From Hymenopus coronatus (taxonomy: Eukaryota > Arthropoda > Insecta > Mantodea > Hymenopodidae): a stretch of 64,000 bases of DNA. The stretch is from positions 76,243,001-76,307,000 of the forward strand of contig CM060895.1 in assembly GCA_030762935.1 (NCBI GenBank). Reading direction: 5' to 3'. Positions 11,888 to 22,670 of the stretch are shown here, in pieces. Under the pieces are notes generated by a model, which saw nothing but the letters and a program-made list of their open reading frames with translations, did no database searches and was not told where the DNA came from. Position 1 is the stretch's first letter. Each line of letters starts with the position of its first letter. A program made the translations under genes and the position numbers.

Positions 11888-12700
11888 ATTTACATTCTCT
11901 ACAAGTACTATGTACTATAGAGAAGGTATTGCATTTAGCCCAAAAATATAATGCAGAGATTTCACCGGAAATACAGTTTTAGGGTCCGTGTATCCAAAAA
12001 ATGTATTTTCAGGAAAAGGTCCGTGTGTGAATGTGTGTGTCCATGTGTCTCAAAAACAAAACAAAAAAACGTGGTATTTAAGTTTAGTATCTTCCTAGAA
12101 ATTTACACGAAGAATTTGAGAAAAATCCCCTCACTTCAAACTACTCTTTTACATGGAAAAAAATTCAAAAATTTTTATTTTCTCAAAAATAGCTCCAAAC
12201 ATTAAAATACTATATTAAGATATTTATATTGCAAATAAAATGTATATCTTGAATTTTCTGGTAATAGCCTCTAAAGACACCTTTATTGCGAATAAATTTT
12301 GCGTAGTTGGTAAACCATAAGAGATAGACAAAAACTGTAGAGCTCGTTAAAGCACACAATTTATGTTATTTTCATTATTTTTCCTTGAGCTAAGATACTC
12401 CTTGTTATGGATTTCAGTTTTAAAATACTTAATTTCTTTCTCATACGAGAGCTTTTCAACATCTGACCCGCAAAGAATCGGATTTCTATACCATAGCAAC
12501 CACATTTTAAGTATTTGGCTGTCGGTTTAGCCAAGTATATCCCCTTATTTCCCTTCTGCCTATAAGAAACTAAGTAATAAAACCATTTCTGCTGATGTAT
12601 ATCTCGATTAGCATAAAGTAGATAGAAGAAAAAACTATTTAACAATAATTTGTTACAGAAAGGTAGAGAAAGTCATGGCAATGGAGTACATCAGATTTTT
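11888..12700 (-). repeat. HR element, full length (reverse)
   Basis: One of the most complete copies, about 810 bases: hairpin CTCTACAAGTACTATGTAC at 11896, ATTTCACCGGAAATACAG, a GT tract, TAGTATCTTCC, TTTATTGCGAATAAATTTTG, CACACAATTTATGTT, ATCTCGATTAGCATAAAG, and the head end GTACATCAGATTTTT at 12687-12700. Confidence 0.95.
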
Positions 12701-13016
12701 AAAAGATTTGACTATCACTTTTCCTTCTACTTAGCAGAAACTAATACAACCATTTCCGCCAATGTTCTTCTAGTCTCTCACCTAAACGGCCCGGATTCGG
12801 TCCCAAGTGACCGCATGTGAGCTTTGTGGTGGACGAAGCGACGCAAGGCCGGGGTTTGTCCGGGTTCCCCGGTTTCCCCTGCCATCTTCATTTCATATAT
12901 CACCTGTGTCATCGCCTGCGGTGCCACAAATAGTAAAAGCGGGCGTTAAACACAAAAAATAATAATATTCTGCAACAATAGTTTATAGATAAAGTCATGT
13001 AAATGCAACACAAGAA
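12701..13016 (-). repeat. HR element fragment (reverse), split by a SINE
   Basis: Directly abuts the previous copy. AAAGATTTGACTATCACTTT and CTACTTAGCAGAAACTAA are HR; a SINE occupies about 12768-12958; the head end GATAAAGTCATGTAAATG resumes after it. Confidence 0.8.
12768..12958 (+). repeat. tRNA-derived SINE, 5' truncated (family V)
   Basis: Starts in the middle of the tRNA-like head (CTCACCTAAACGGCCC). It then has the B-box-like GATTCGGTCCC, GCATGTGAGCTTTGTGGTGG, the central CCGGGTTCCCCGGTTTCCCC box and the tail GCGGGCGTTAAACAC. The A-box half is absent. Same family as 35852-36085 and 62159-62405. Confidence 0.9.
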
Positions 13017-13485
13017 CCTTTTTTGTAGCTTCTAAAGAAATATATTTACGGAAGCGTATTACCTCCTCTGTTACGGGCATTCAATTTAGTAGAGAAAGTT
13101 CTGTATTCCGCCCTGCGTCATAGTGCAGCGGTATTCCCGGCTACGGAATGCGCCTGAGTCCGCATTACAAGTCCCTGGTGAAAGTATAGAACTAATGTCC
13201 ACTCAACGTTGCGAGGAAAGTGAGGAGCTGCGATAAAAGCGGTATGACCAATGCGTGATGTTGGCCACCTCCCGTAAGCCAAAAATTCAATATCAAGATT
13301 TAATTTTTCTTTCTTGCTCTTTTTGCTTTGTCTATTTCTGTTTATTTCTTTATATGTAGGAGATACACCCCAGGAATTGCGAGTCGGCGTCACATGTCTG
13401 CTGAGGAGCAGAGGCTCTGGATCAGAGAGACGCCAGAATGGGTGATCAGTCCGATGTCAGCCATGAAAGTGAGGAAAAGGATGAT
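13017..13485. other. Unassigned DNA
   Basis: Somewhat GC-richer at 13100-13280. Open frames at 13118-13393 (reverse) and 13328-13645 (forward) overlap; the second runs into an HR copy, so neither is credible as a gene. Confidence 0.5.
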
Positions 13486-14330
13486 AAAAAGACTGATGTG
13501 TTCCATTCACAGGAATTTCTCTAGATCTCTAAAACAACTTATTGTTAAAAACTTTATGCTCCTATTATTTCTTGCTAATAAAAAAAATAGCAGAAATAGT
13601 CTTATTACATTCCTCCTTTTAACTAGAAGCGAAATAAGGGAGTAGCATACTTAAAGTGATAGTCAAAAGCTGATTGCTATGTGACTGAGGTTCCTTTGTT
13701 TGTATGGAGAGGAATTGGCATATTCCTGTATGAGAAAAGTAAAAGTTGTTCAAAGCTGAGACCAAAAAACAAGAAATAACTTCGAAACGATCAACTCCAC
13801 GAAAACAATGTGTATAACATAAATTGTGTGTTTTAAAGTGCTCTACATTTTTTGTGTGGTAATTTTTTTCTATATCTTACGGTTTAGCAGTTATGCAAAA
13901 TTCCGTAAAATTCATCCAGAATAAAGTAGTCTTCAGAGGCTATTACCAGAAAATTCAAGATATACACATTATCTGTCAGGTAAATATGTTTAATATGGAT
14001 ATCTTAATCAAAATCGTTAAGAGCCATTTTTGAGAAAGTGAACATTTTCGAAAAAATTTCCATGTAAAGGGTAGTTGAGGGTGGGGTGGATTTTCTTGAA
14101 AATTTTCGTGTTGCTTCCTTGGAAGATACCAAACTTAAATACCAAGTTTAGTATTTAACGATCTTTTCCTTTTTGAGATGTACTGTCCACAGACACACAG
14201 ACACACACGCCCACACGGACCTTTTTCCAAAAATGTCTTTTTTTGATTCAGGTGGATCCAAAACATGTATTTCTCGGTATCGAACGCAATACCTTCTCTA
14301 TATGCATTGTACGTGTAGAGAAATTAAAAA
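13486..14330 (+). repeat. HR element, full length (forward)
   Basis: Head AAAAAGACTGATGTGTTCC at 13486, then AGTCAAAAGCTGATTGCTAT, AAATTGTGTGTTTTAAAG, the intact AAATACCAAGTTTAGTATTT palindrome variant, a CA tract at 14196-14220, and the hairpin and tail GTGTAGAGAAATTAAAAA ending at 14330. Confidence 0.95.
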
Positions 14331-14730
14331 GACGAACGAATATTTGTATTGATAATGTGCACTCTTCTGAAACGAACATACCTAAAAGCTAAAGGGGATC
14401 AAGGGATAAGCTACAAAATATTTTATGACTTGGTTGCAGCTGAGACTCTTCCCCAACCATACATTATTACAAGATATACGCTCGTTAATAAGTCACTAGG
14501 GGACAAAACAAAGCACGGCGTATCTACAAACTTCACATAAATTCTCTCTGTTTCAAATATGCCTTAGGAAATGTACAGGACGCCGACCCAAGTTGTCAAG
14601 AGCTATGTCTTCGGTTATTCATAAAACACCAAAACTGTTTCCTCTCCCCTCGCCCCTCATTTCCATTTATATTCTAGCCTATTTACTTCTGCTTCACATT
14701 TACTAACCGTATCTGCAGCATAATGTGTGC
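14331..14730. other. Unassigned DNA
   Basis: No recognised feature; a 63-codon open frame at 14349-14540 has no recognisable content. Confidence 0.5.
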
Positions 14731-15360
14731 ATATTTCTATTTTCTCTACACATACTATGTACATAGAGTATAGAGAAGCTACTGTATACCACCCAAAAAT
14801 TCGATACCGAGATTTCACCTAAATACATGTTTTGGGTCCCCCTGCATCCAAGAAAAAACATTTTGGAAAAAACTCTAACGATTTTGATTAAAATAAATAT
14901 ATTTATTTTGCAGATAAAACGAATATCTTAAATTTTTTGGGAATAACCTCTGAAGTTCTCTTCGATCTGGATACTTTTTATACACTATAACTGGTAAACC
15001 TAAGAGATAGATACACATCTAACTAAAAGGTAGATTTTGCTAAAAAACACGATTTATGTTAAATACGTTTTTTCATTAAGTTGACCATTTCCAACATATT
15101 CCTTGTTATTGGTATCAGCTTTAAAATATGTAAACTTTATTCATATGTAAATTTCTTAACTTATTTCAATCAAATAGCAACAATCTTTTAAAAGATTTGC
15201 TATACTTTATTTCTCTTCTACTTATAATGAAGCAAGTAATACGATGATTTCTGCTAATGTTTATCTCGATTAACATAAAGTAAATAGAAGAATAGCTTTT
15301 TAAAAATAATTTGTTACAGAGATGCGGAGAAAGTTATGTGAATGAATAGATGGGATTTTT
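14731..15360 (-). repeat. HR element with internal deletion (reverse)
   Basis: Hairpin CTCTACACATACTATGTACA is intact, but the copy jumps from the AAAAAACATTTTGG block straight to CTCTAACGATTTTGATTAAA. The GT tract, the palindrome and the GGAAGATAC block are lost. It ends with a degraded head at 15360. Confidence 0.9.
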
Positions 15361-15684
15361 TGTGCATATATTTTGCATGATTTGTAATTGAGTGTTATCA
15401 AAAGACAGTGTAATAGGCATGCAAATGGGCACCAAAACAAGTTATAAGAATCGCATGTGCTGCACTATTGATTTTCTTTATTAATTCAGAGACAAACTTT
15501 CTTAAAAACCCTAAATTCTCTTATCTCCTTAATGTTAATCCGCATAAGCATTTTGTAGATATTGTCTTATTGCATATTTCCTTGTAGGCTCCACGGAATT
15601 AGAAGAGTAGGCTTAAGCGTGTCAAATCTTTTAAGAAATGTGAATCTTTGAAATTCCGTTATATTTCCCAAGCTAAAAAAAGAG
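15361..15684. other. Unassigned AT-rich DNA
   Basis: Nothing recognised. Confidence 0.5.
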
Positions 15685-16420
15685 AAAAATATGTGATTCT
15701 TTCCAATTACACGAATTACTCTACCTGTTCTGTAAACAAACTGTTTTTAAACAGATACTTCTTCTATCTACTTCATGCTAATCGAGATAAACATTGGTAG
15801 AAATGCTCTTGCTGCTTGTATCCTTGTAAATAGAAGGGAAATAAGGGAATACACTAAGACTAAAGCAATGGTAAAGTCTTTTAAAGGCTGTAAGTAATTT
15901 GTAATTGACGCCAATAACAAAGAATAACTCGGAAATCGCTAACTCTAAAAGAATTGTATATGAATAAATGGTGTGTTTTAGAAATATCTACATTTTCCCT
16001 GTAGTAAGTTTTGCCAATCTCCTAGGTTATGCCAGTTATGAAAAATCATTCTGAATAAAGGACTTCAGATGGCATTTCCAGAAGATTCAAGCTATACATT
16101 TTATTTGGCAAAATTATTTTTAAGAAAATTAAAACTTGCGAATACTTTCCCATGTAAAGTGTAGATTGAGATGGGGAATTTCTTTGAAAACGTGTCGCAT
16201 CTTGGAATATGCTGAGCTTTAGTAATAAATTTGGTATTTGAACGACTTTTCATACTTCAGCTACTCTGTTCACGGACACACACACACCCAGAAACACGCA
16301 CACACGCGCAGACGCGCTATCTTTTTAAATTCTTTTTCTTCCTGTTTTGGATGCCCTTTTCCCAATGAAATATCGGTATCGAATTTTTTTCTACCTATGT
16401 ATGAGCATACGAAGTAAACA
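15685..16420 (+). repeat. HR element (forward), degraded ends
   Basis: Begins with a diverged head and TTACTCTACCTGTTCTGTAA. CTACTTCATGCTAATCGAG and GGAAATAAGGGAATACACTA are clear, as are a CA/CG tract at 16277-16315 and GAAATATCGGTATCGAATT. The hairpin is replaced by a short diverged sequence. Confidence 0.88.
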
Positions 16421-16429
16421 AGACAAAAT

Positions 16430-16503
16430 GACATCCTATTTGAGAAACGTATAATTTAAAACACAGATCAATAACAATGAATATCTGGGAAATGGTTAAC
16501 TTC
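16430..16503 (+). repeat. HR element fragment (forward)
   Basis: About 70 bases equivalent to the HR middle (CATCCTATTTGAGAAACG, then AACAATGAATATCTGGGAAA). It is cut off where the head-to-head mini-element begins. Confidence 0.75.
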
Positions 16504-16504
16504 A

Positions 16505-16640
16505 CAAAAAATCTGATGTGTTCCATTCTCATGATTTTCTTTATATTTACTTTATCACTAAATAGAAGCATTAGCTTTTAAACAACAATTTGTTGCAGAT
16601 AGGTAGAGAAAGTCATGTGAATGGAACACATCAGATTTTT
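16505..16640. repeat. Head-to-head HR mini-element (136 bp, palindromic ends)
   Basis: Two HR heads face each other: AAAAAATCTGATGTGTTCC at 16505 and its inverse complement ending at 16640. Over the outer 38 bases the arms differ at about 3 positions. The core holds HR head-proximal sequence in reverse (TTAAACAACAATTTGTTGCA). The result looks like a small inverted-repeat element made from the HR head alone. Confidence 0.8.
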
Positions 16641-16785
16641 TTAATAAGAGTTGTCTTGTTGTATAATGTATCTTTGTTTTACTCTTGCCCTTAGAAAGAG
16701 CATCAAATTACAATGACAAACGCATAGCTTATGGACCCTTACGATGATTAATATAATCTAATACTTTCCATTCCAATAATAGTAA

Positions 16786-17584
16786 AAACATCTGATGTGT
16801 ACCATTCACATGATTTTCTCTATATCTCTGCAACAAATTATTCAGAAATAGCCTTATTACTTGCTTCCTTGTAAGTAGAAGCGAAATAAGGGAGTACCAT
16901 AGGTTAAAGTGATAATCAAAAGCTGGTTGCTATGTCACTGAAGTTCCTTTGTTAATATGGACCGCAGTTGATAAATTCCTGTATGAGTAAAGAATAAGTT
17001 TTTCATAGCAGAAATCAAAAATAAGGAATGTCTCAAAAACGACGAATTCCACGAAAAAAATGTATATAACATAAATTGTGTGGTTTAACGTGTTCTACAT
17101 TTTTTGTATAGTAAGTTTTTGTCCATCTCTTACGGTTTGGTAGTTATTCAAAATTCAGTAAAATTCATCCTGAATAAACTACTCTTCAGAGTTTATTCCC
17201 AGAAAATTCAAGATATACATTTTATTTGTCAGGTAAATATCTTTAATATCGTTAGAGCCATTTTTGAGAAAGTTGAAATTTTCGAAAAAAATTTCATGTA
17301 AATGGTAGTTTGGGGTGCGGGGATGTTTCTCAAAATCTTCTTGTCGCATCCCTAGAAGATAGTAAACCTAAATACCAAGTTTGATACTTTACCGACTTTT
17401 CGTTTTTTAGTTATCGTGTTCAAAGTCACACGGACACACGGACCTTTTTGTGAAAATGCTTTTTTAGATAAAGGGGACCCTAAAACATATATTTCCGGTG
17501 AAATCTCGGTTTCGAATTTTTGGGTGGAGTGCAATACCTTCTGTAAACACTACGTACATAGTGCGTATAGAGAAAGTAAAAATG
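16786..17584 (+). repeat. HR element with short head-proximal deletion (forward)
   Basis: Head ACATCTGATGTGTACC at 16788. About 55 bases (the GCTTATTCTTCTA to ATCGAGATAA part) are missing, as CAAATTATTCAGAAATAG shows. The rest is in order, ending with ACTACGTACATAGTGCG and GAGAAAGTAAAAATG at 17583. Confidence 0.95.
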
Positions 17585-17595
17585 TTAATTTGACA

Positions 17596-17780
17596 GTCGC
17601 TCTAGCATAGTGTATTCTCTCATTCCCGTTGTAATTATAAGAAACCAAATTATAAGACCATTGCTGGTAAGTTTATTTTGTTTTGAATGGCAATTTGTAG
17701 AAAAATTATAATCCTTTGTTAGAAGTTCGTTTGTAGAGCAGGTACACAAAGCCATGTGAATGAAGCACATTAGATTTATT
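17596..17780 (-). repeat. HR element fragment, head third (reverse)
   Basis: CTAGCATAGTGTATTCTCTC, then a diverged middle, and the head CATGTGAATGAAGCACATTA at 17751. It lies 12 bases from the end of the preceding forward copy. Confidence 0.8.
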
Positions 17781-18356
17781 AGGTGAGCTCTGTGTTAAGT
17801 AGGAGGGAGAAAACTATTAAACCATCGTGTTAATGAATAGAGCCGTGGGTTAACACTAAAATGAAGCGCTTTCTAGTTGTAAACTAATGGTCTTGTTTCT
17901 CTCTATTTTTTGTAGTTGACCATTTACTATAAGCTTTATCGCACTAGGAGGCTATTGTTGTATTATTTCACGAAAACATGCAACAGCTGCCATTAGGAAA
18001 GCAATACCGAGATTAAAACCCTCCCAGGTTTTTATAAACAATGGTCCATTAGTTCAAAGGGCGTAAAATTGTTTGCAATCTTCAGCTTTATATCACTTTA
18101 ACACTATTAATAAACAACCGCGAATAAAAACACATGAATTTACGAAAGACTTGATACAAATTATCGTTGGACAAAGCATACTAGCCATTCAGCTACGGAA
18201 AGCCACACGTTATGAAACTCTGCATTTATAGGTAATATAAAACAGTTTTTACTAGTTTAGCAAACGTGAAATATACCCGAACACAAGTCCTATTATTTTA
18301 AGAGGGCATGGGATTGAAATCTAACTTATTTTTTTATTTTTTCTGCAATAATAATA
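17781..18356. other. Unassigned DNA
   Basis: No recognised feature. Confidence 0.5.
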
Positions 18357-18383
18357 ATAATATATATATATATATATATATAT
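18357..18383. repeat. (AT)n microsatellite at an HR hairpin position
   Basis: A run of TA repeats, preceded by AAT repeats from about 18347, occupies the place where the HR hairpin should be. Confidence 0.9.
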
Positions 18384-19041
18384 TATTAATTCTATACCGA
18401 GACTTCACCGGAAATACATGCTTTGAGAACCCCTGAATCCAAAAGAGAGTATGTTTAGAAAAAAGTCAGTGTGCGTGTATGTGGATAGTGTTATTAACAA
18501 GGAAAAATATGACATTCAAGTTTAGTATCTCTTATTTTAAAGAAAATCCTCCCCAGTCCAAACTACACTTTACATGGAAAAGCTTTCGAAAATTTTTATT
18601 TTCTCAAAATTGGCTTTAATAATTTTGATTAAAATATCGTATTTTAAATATTTACATGATAAAACTTACAACACAAACCATTTAGTGAAAAGCACACAAT
18701 TTATGTCGTATAGTTACTTTTTCCTTTTTTTTTTTTGTGTGTGTAGAGCTGACCGTTTCTCAGATATTCCTTGTCACTGGTTTTAGCTACAAAATTTGCC
18801 AGCTGCTGGTCATTCAAAGAGAAGAATTTCAATCACAAAGCAACCGACTTTGAAAGGATTTTGACTACGGCTTTAGCCTACTAAATTCGCTTATTTTCCT
18901 TCTACTACAAGGAAGCAAGTAATAAGTAGTTCTACTAATTTTATCTCGATTATTTTGCAATAGATAGAAGAATAAGCATTTTTACAATAATTTGTTACAG
19001 AGATGTAGAGAAAGTTAGTAAATGGTTCACACCAAATTTTT
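18384..19041 (-). repeat. HR element (reverse), hairpin replaced by microsatellite
   Basis: From TTCTATACCGAGACTTCACC, through a short GTGTGCGTGTATGTG tract, AATTTTGATTAAAATATCG, TTCCTTGTCACTGGTTTTAG and GATGTAGAGAAAGTTAGTAA to a diverged head at 19041. The segment between the AAATATTTACATGATAAAAC and AACCATTTAGTGAAAAGCAC blocks is shortened. Confidence 0.9.
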
Positions 19042-19839
19042 GTACATCTATGCTGCTTGAGCTAAGCTTGAGATTTTAACTTAATGGCTTTAATAGTTTT
19101 TCATACCAGAAAGCACGCTAAAATTACTCGGACTTATCGCGCTGCGCCTCCAAAGCACTACAGGAAATTGTGCCTGAAATGCGATTTGTCTTTCTGGTAT
19201 ATTCATAAATTATTTAATATGTGTTTGCATTTTCTCTCAAGATTATGTTCAGAGACGGTGATTTATATAAAATTACTCTCTCTCTCTCATTAGTTATTAA
19301 ATCGTAACTTCCTCTTTAAGAATTTCATTACCAATCCCTCATTATTTTCTCTTGCGCCTTTTCATTTCTCGTAGTTGCTTGCGTGCTTATGCCCTGACTC
19401 TCTTCCATTGCCAGATGCTGCTTCTTTATTTCCGGGCGATCCCCACTTCAATCACTGGGAAATCAATATCCTAAGGGATGGACGGATTCCCGGGACAGAA
19501 AGAGTTGCTTGGGGTTGACACAGCAGCAGGAGTAAAGATGGAAGGTTATCCGTTTCTTCCCTCCAACACATTTTCTTTCCTGCCTTCATGGAGTATTCAA
19601 TTTTTCCTCCCCAGTCGCTTTTTCCAGAGGACCGCCTTCTTAACCTCTTTCTCCTGCTGGACCAGTGCGTTTTTCAGCCCAAGCAAAGCCTGCTTTCCTC
19701 AGTTCTTATTTTCTACTTGGCGGATAACTATATTCAGAGAAATATCAAATTTAGGGGGCAAACGGGAATCAATAATATGGATTAACATATTTCACCCTAT
19801 CGTTTAATCAGCAGGATGTACAATTGCAAGTAATAACGC
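19042..19839. other. Unassigned DNA, GC-richer at 19330-19760
   Basis: Overlapping open frames (19478-19807 and 19588-19785) in two phases of one strand show no recognisable domain. A TC microsatellite-like run lies at 19276-19289. Confidence 0.4.
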
Positions 19840-19870
<31 letters not shown>

Positions 19871-19893
19871 TAATACAAATAATAATAATAATA

Positions 19894-19923
<30 letters not shown>
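19840..19923. repeat. (AAT)n / (ATT)n inverted microsatellite
   Basis: AAT repeats run to about 19894 and turn directly into ATT repeats to 19923, forming a long perfect hairpin-capable stretch immediately before a tRNA-like repeat. Confidence 0.95.
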
Positions 19924-19924
<1 letters not shown>

Positions 19925-20200
19925 TGGTTATGGTACTGAATTTTTCAATCTGACTATCTGTCCAACTCCTATCCTACACATATAATTTGATATCGCCTTG
20001 TGGTTTACCGGGAAACATGCGAGTCAGTTAAGACGTTTAGTACCGTGCCGGCATGTTGCCATGGTAGCCCAGTGGTAGAGCAACCGGCTAGAGACTGGGA
20101 GATCCGAGGCTCAAATATCGGCTATGGCACTGAATTTTTCAGTCTATCTATCCAACTCCTGCCATATACACGGCTTGTGTGAAAAAATGTTAAAAATGTC
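19924..20200 (+). repeat. tRNA-like repeat unit (fold-back family, direct form)
   Basis: Starts with the tail of one unit (GTACTGAATTTTTCAATCTG) and continues with a second unit: TTGTGGTTTACCGGGAAAC, an A-box-like GGTAGCCCAGTGGTAGAGCA, a B-box region GGCTCAAATATCGG and ATTTTTCAGTCTATCTATCC. No inverted arm was seen here. It adjoins an HR copy at about 20205. Confidence 0.8.
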
Positions 20201-20204
20201 CCTA

Positions 20205-21037
20205 ACTATTCCACATACAAACATTAATCGATATAAACATTAGCAGAGATCTTATTGCTTTCTTCCTTGTAAGTAGAAGGGAAATAAGGGACTACACTAC
20301 GCTAAAACGATTGTTAATTTTTTAAAAAGCTGGTTCTATGTGAGACAATTGAAGTTCTGTTTACTTTATTTGGCCTTCAGTAAAATAAGAGAGATGAAAC
20401 GAAAGGTGACTTCCCATTTGAGAAAAGTTTAGTAATGTTTAAAACTGAAACCAGTAACAAAGAATACCTTATAAGCGCCTGATCTAAATAAAAACCGTAT
20501 GTGACATAAATTAAATTTTTTAACGAGATCTACATTGTTTGTGTAGAAAGTTTTATATATCTCTTATGGTTAACCAGTTATGCAAAATTCAGAAAAATTC
20601 ATCCAAAATAAAGAGGTTTTTAGAGACTTTTCCTAGAAAACACTGGACACACTTTATTTATGATGTAAATACATTTAATACAGTTATTTTAATCAAAATC
20701 ATTAGCCATTTTTGCGAAAAACAAAATTTTCAAACATTTTTCTATTCAAGAGGTAGCTTGGGATGAGGAACTTTCTTGAAAATCTTCGTGCCGTATCTTT
20801 GGAAGATACTACACGTAACTACTAAATTTGCTATTTAACGGTCTTTGCGTTTCTGAGTCCAACCTCCCCCCCCCCCACACACACACACACAAACACACAC
20901 ACAGCTTTTTCTAAAGATGCTTTTATTTGGACTCAGAAGACCTCAAAACATATATTTCCGATGAAACCTCAACTTCGAATTTATTATTTCTCTAGTTAAT
21001 ATATACATGGTATGCACACACTGCTAGAGAAAGTATA
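20205..21037 (+). repeat. HR element (forward), first of a tandem pair
   Basis: The extreme head is missing. It starts at ATTAATCGATATAAACATTA and continues with GTAAGTAGAAGGGAAATAAG and a C9/CA tract at 20868-20903. It ends with a diverged hairpin (AATATATACATGGTATG) and AGAGAAAGTATATA. Confidence 0.92.
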
Positions 21038-21630
21038 TATTCTTATTTTTCTGTCTACTTTACGCTAATAGAAATAAACATTTGTAGAAATACTTTTACT
21101 GTATAGATACGTCCCTGTAGATAAAACAGAAACAAGTGAATATACAGGCTGAAACAACTGTCAAATCTTTTAAAAGCTGGTCGCTATATGATACGTTCAA
21201 TTTCATTCACTTTACTTGCCCAGAAGGAAGAAAAAGTCATCCAGAATGTAGTGGACTACAGAGAATACATCCAGAAAATTCAAGATTTAACTTTTATTTG
21301 TCATGGAAATTTGTTAAACTTATGGTAGATATTTTAGAATTTTTTTTGATAAAATTAACATTTTTGACAAACTATACATGTAAAGGTAGTTTGTGATGAT
21401 ATTGGGGGAGGTGCTTGGAAGGTACAAAACTTCAATATGCAATTGGTATTTAATTGACTTTTGTTTTTTGTTATGCAGTTCAAATGACATATACGCATGC
21501 ACGCGCACATACACGAGCACGCAGACCTGTTTCTAAAAATATCTTTACATGAATTTCCAGTAAAATTTCGATAGCAAAGTGTATGGACTACCTTCCTTAT
21601 ATACACATACACGGTAGAGAAAGTAAAAAT
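21038..21630 (+). repeat. HR element (forward), second of a tandem pair
   Basis: Begins at TTCTTATTTTTCTGTCTACT without a head, directly after the tail of the preceding copy. The middle lacks the AAATTGTGTG block. The tail CGGTAGAGAAAGTAAAAAT ends at 21630. Confidence 0.88.
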
Positions 21631-22154
21631 CTTGTTTAAATGAACCATGTAATTATAATAAATATTTAACTGCGAGTTTCTCGTAAATAAAGGAGAAACT
21701 CTTTTTGGTCACTAAATGAAAAAGAAGCGTTGTCCAAGGTAGCACTTATTTTTAAAGAATTCTACCCGGATTTATCACGAAGTGGTTTGGTATTATTTTA
21801 TTATTCAGTTTAGTGTCCTAACGTTTAATTTTAGCACCGTAATAAGATATCTAAGTTCTTTAGTATATGTACTTTTATTTTTCAATTATTCCTTCAGGCT
21901 CTGCTGAAAAACCTCCCGTTGGTTGTTTTTGTAAGGAAAATTGTACAGGCACTAAATTTTTGATCAAACAAAGCCTTTCTTTCATTTCCTGCTTCTAGGT
22001 TTACGGGAAATCCAGAGGAGTTCTGCTATTTTAACATTTATATTACTCAGAATAGGCGATATCAAACATTCTGATGTCTTATGTCATTAAGCTTTTCTCC
22101 AGCCAATTTCATTTACTTTGAATTTAGTTTTAAAAATTAATCATGAGAAACTAA
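21631..22154. other. Unassigned DNA
   Basis: No recognised feature. Confidence 0.5.
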
Positions 22155-22670
22155 CTTTTCCTTTCTCTACTGCGTATAGTAAGTAGGAAAAATATTGTAT
22201 TCGACCCAAAATTTCAATACCGTGATTTCATCTAATGTATTTTGAGGCACGCAGTTTTAAAAACCTCTGTGTGTGCGAGTGCGTGCGTGCGTGTTGTGTG
22301 TTTAAATTATAATTGAAACACCAACATTTTATTAAATAAATACTTGGCATTTAAGTTCAGGTTCTTTCAAGAATGAGACAGGAAAGTTAAAAAAAAATCT
22401 CTACTCAAACTGCCTACCCTTTGCATATAACATTGTTCGAAGTAGGTGATTTTTTCAAAAAATGGCTCCAATAACATGATTTCACTAACATATATTTCAT
22501 GATAAATAAAATGTATATATTGAATTTTCTGGGAATAATAGACCCCTATTCCCAATGTATTCACAAGGATATATATAATAAACATCATTTCTAGATAAAG
22601 AAACATGTTTTTGTAACAATAGTTTGTTGAAGAATGGGTGGAGCGTCATGTGAATGTAATTATAACATTT
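22155..22670 (-). repeat. HR element with large internal deletion (reverse)
   Basis: Hairpin region CTCTACTGCGTATAGTAAG, ATTTCAATACCGTGATTTCA, a GTGTGTGCGAGTGCGTG tract and the CTCAAACTGCCTACCC block are present. After GAATTTTCTGGGAATAATAG it jumps to the head end GCGTCATGTGAATGTAAT. Confidence 0.88.
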
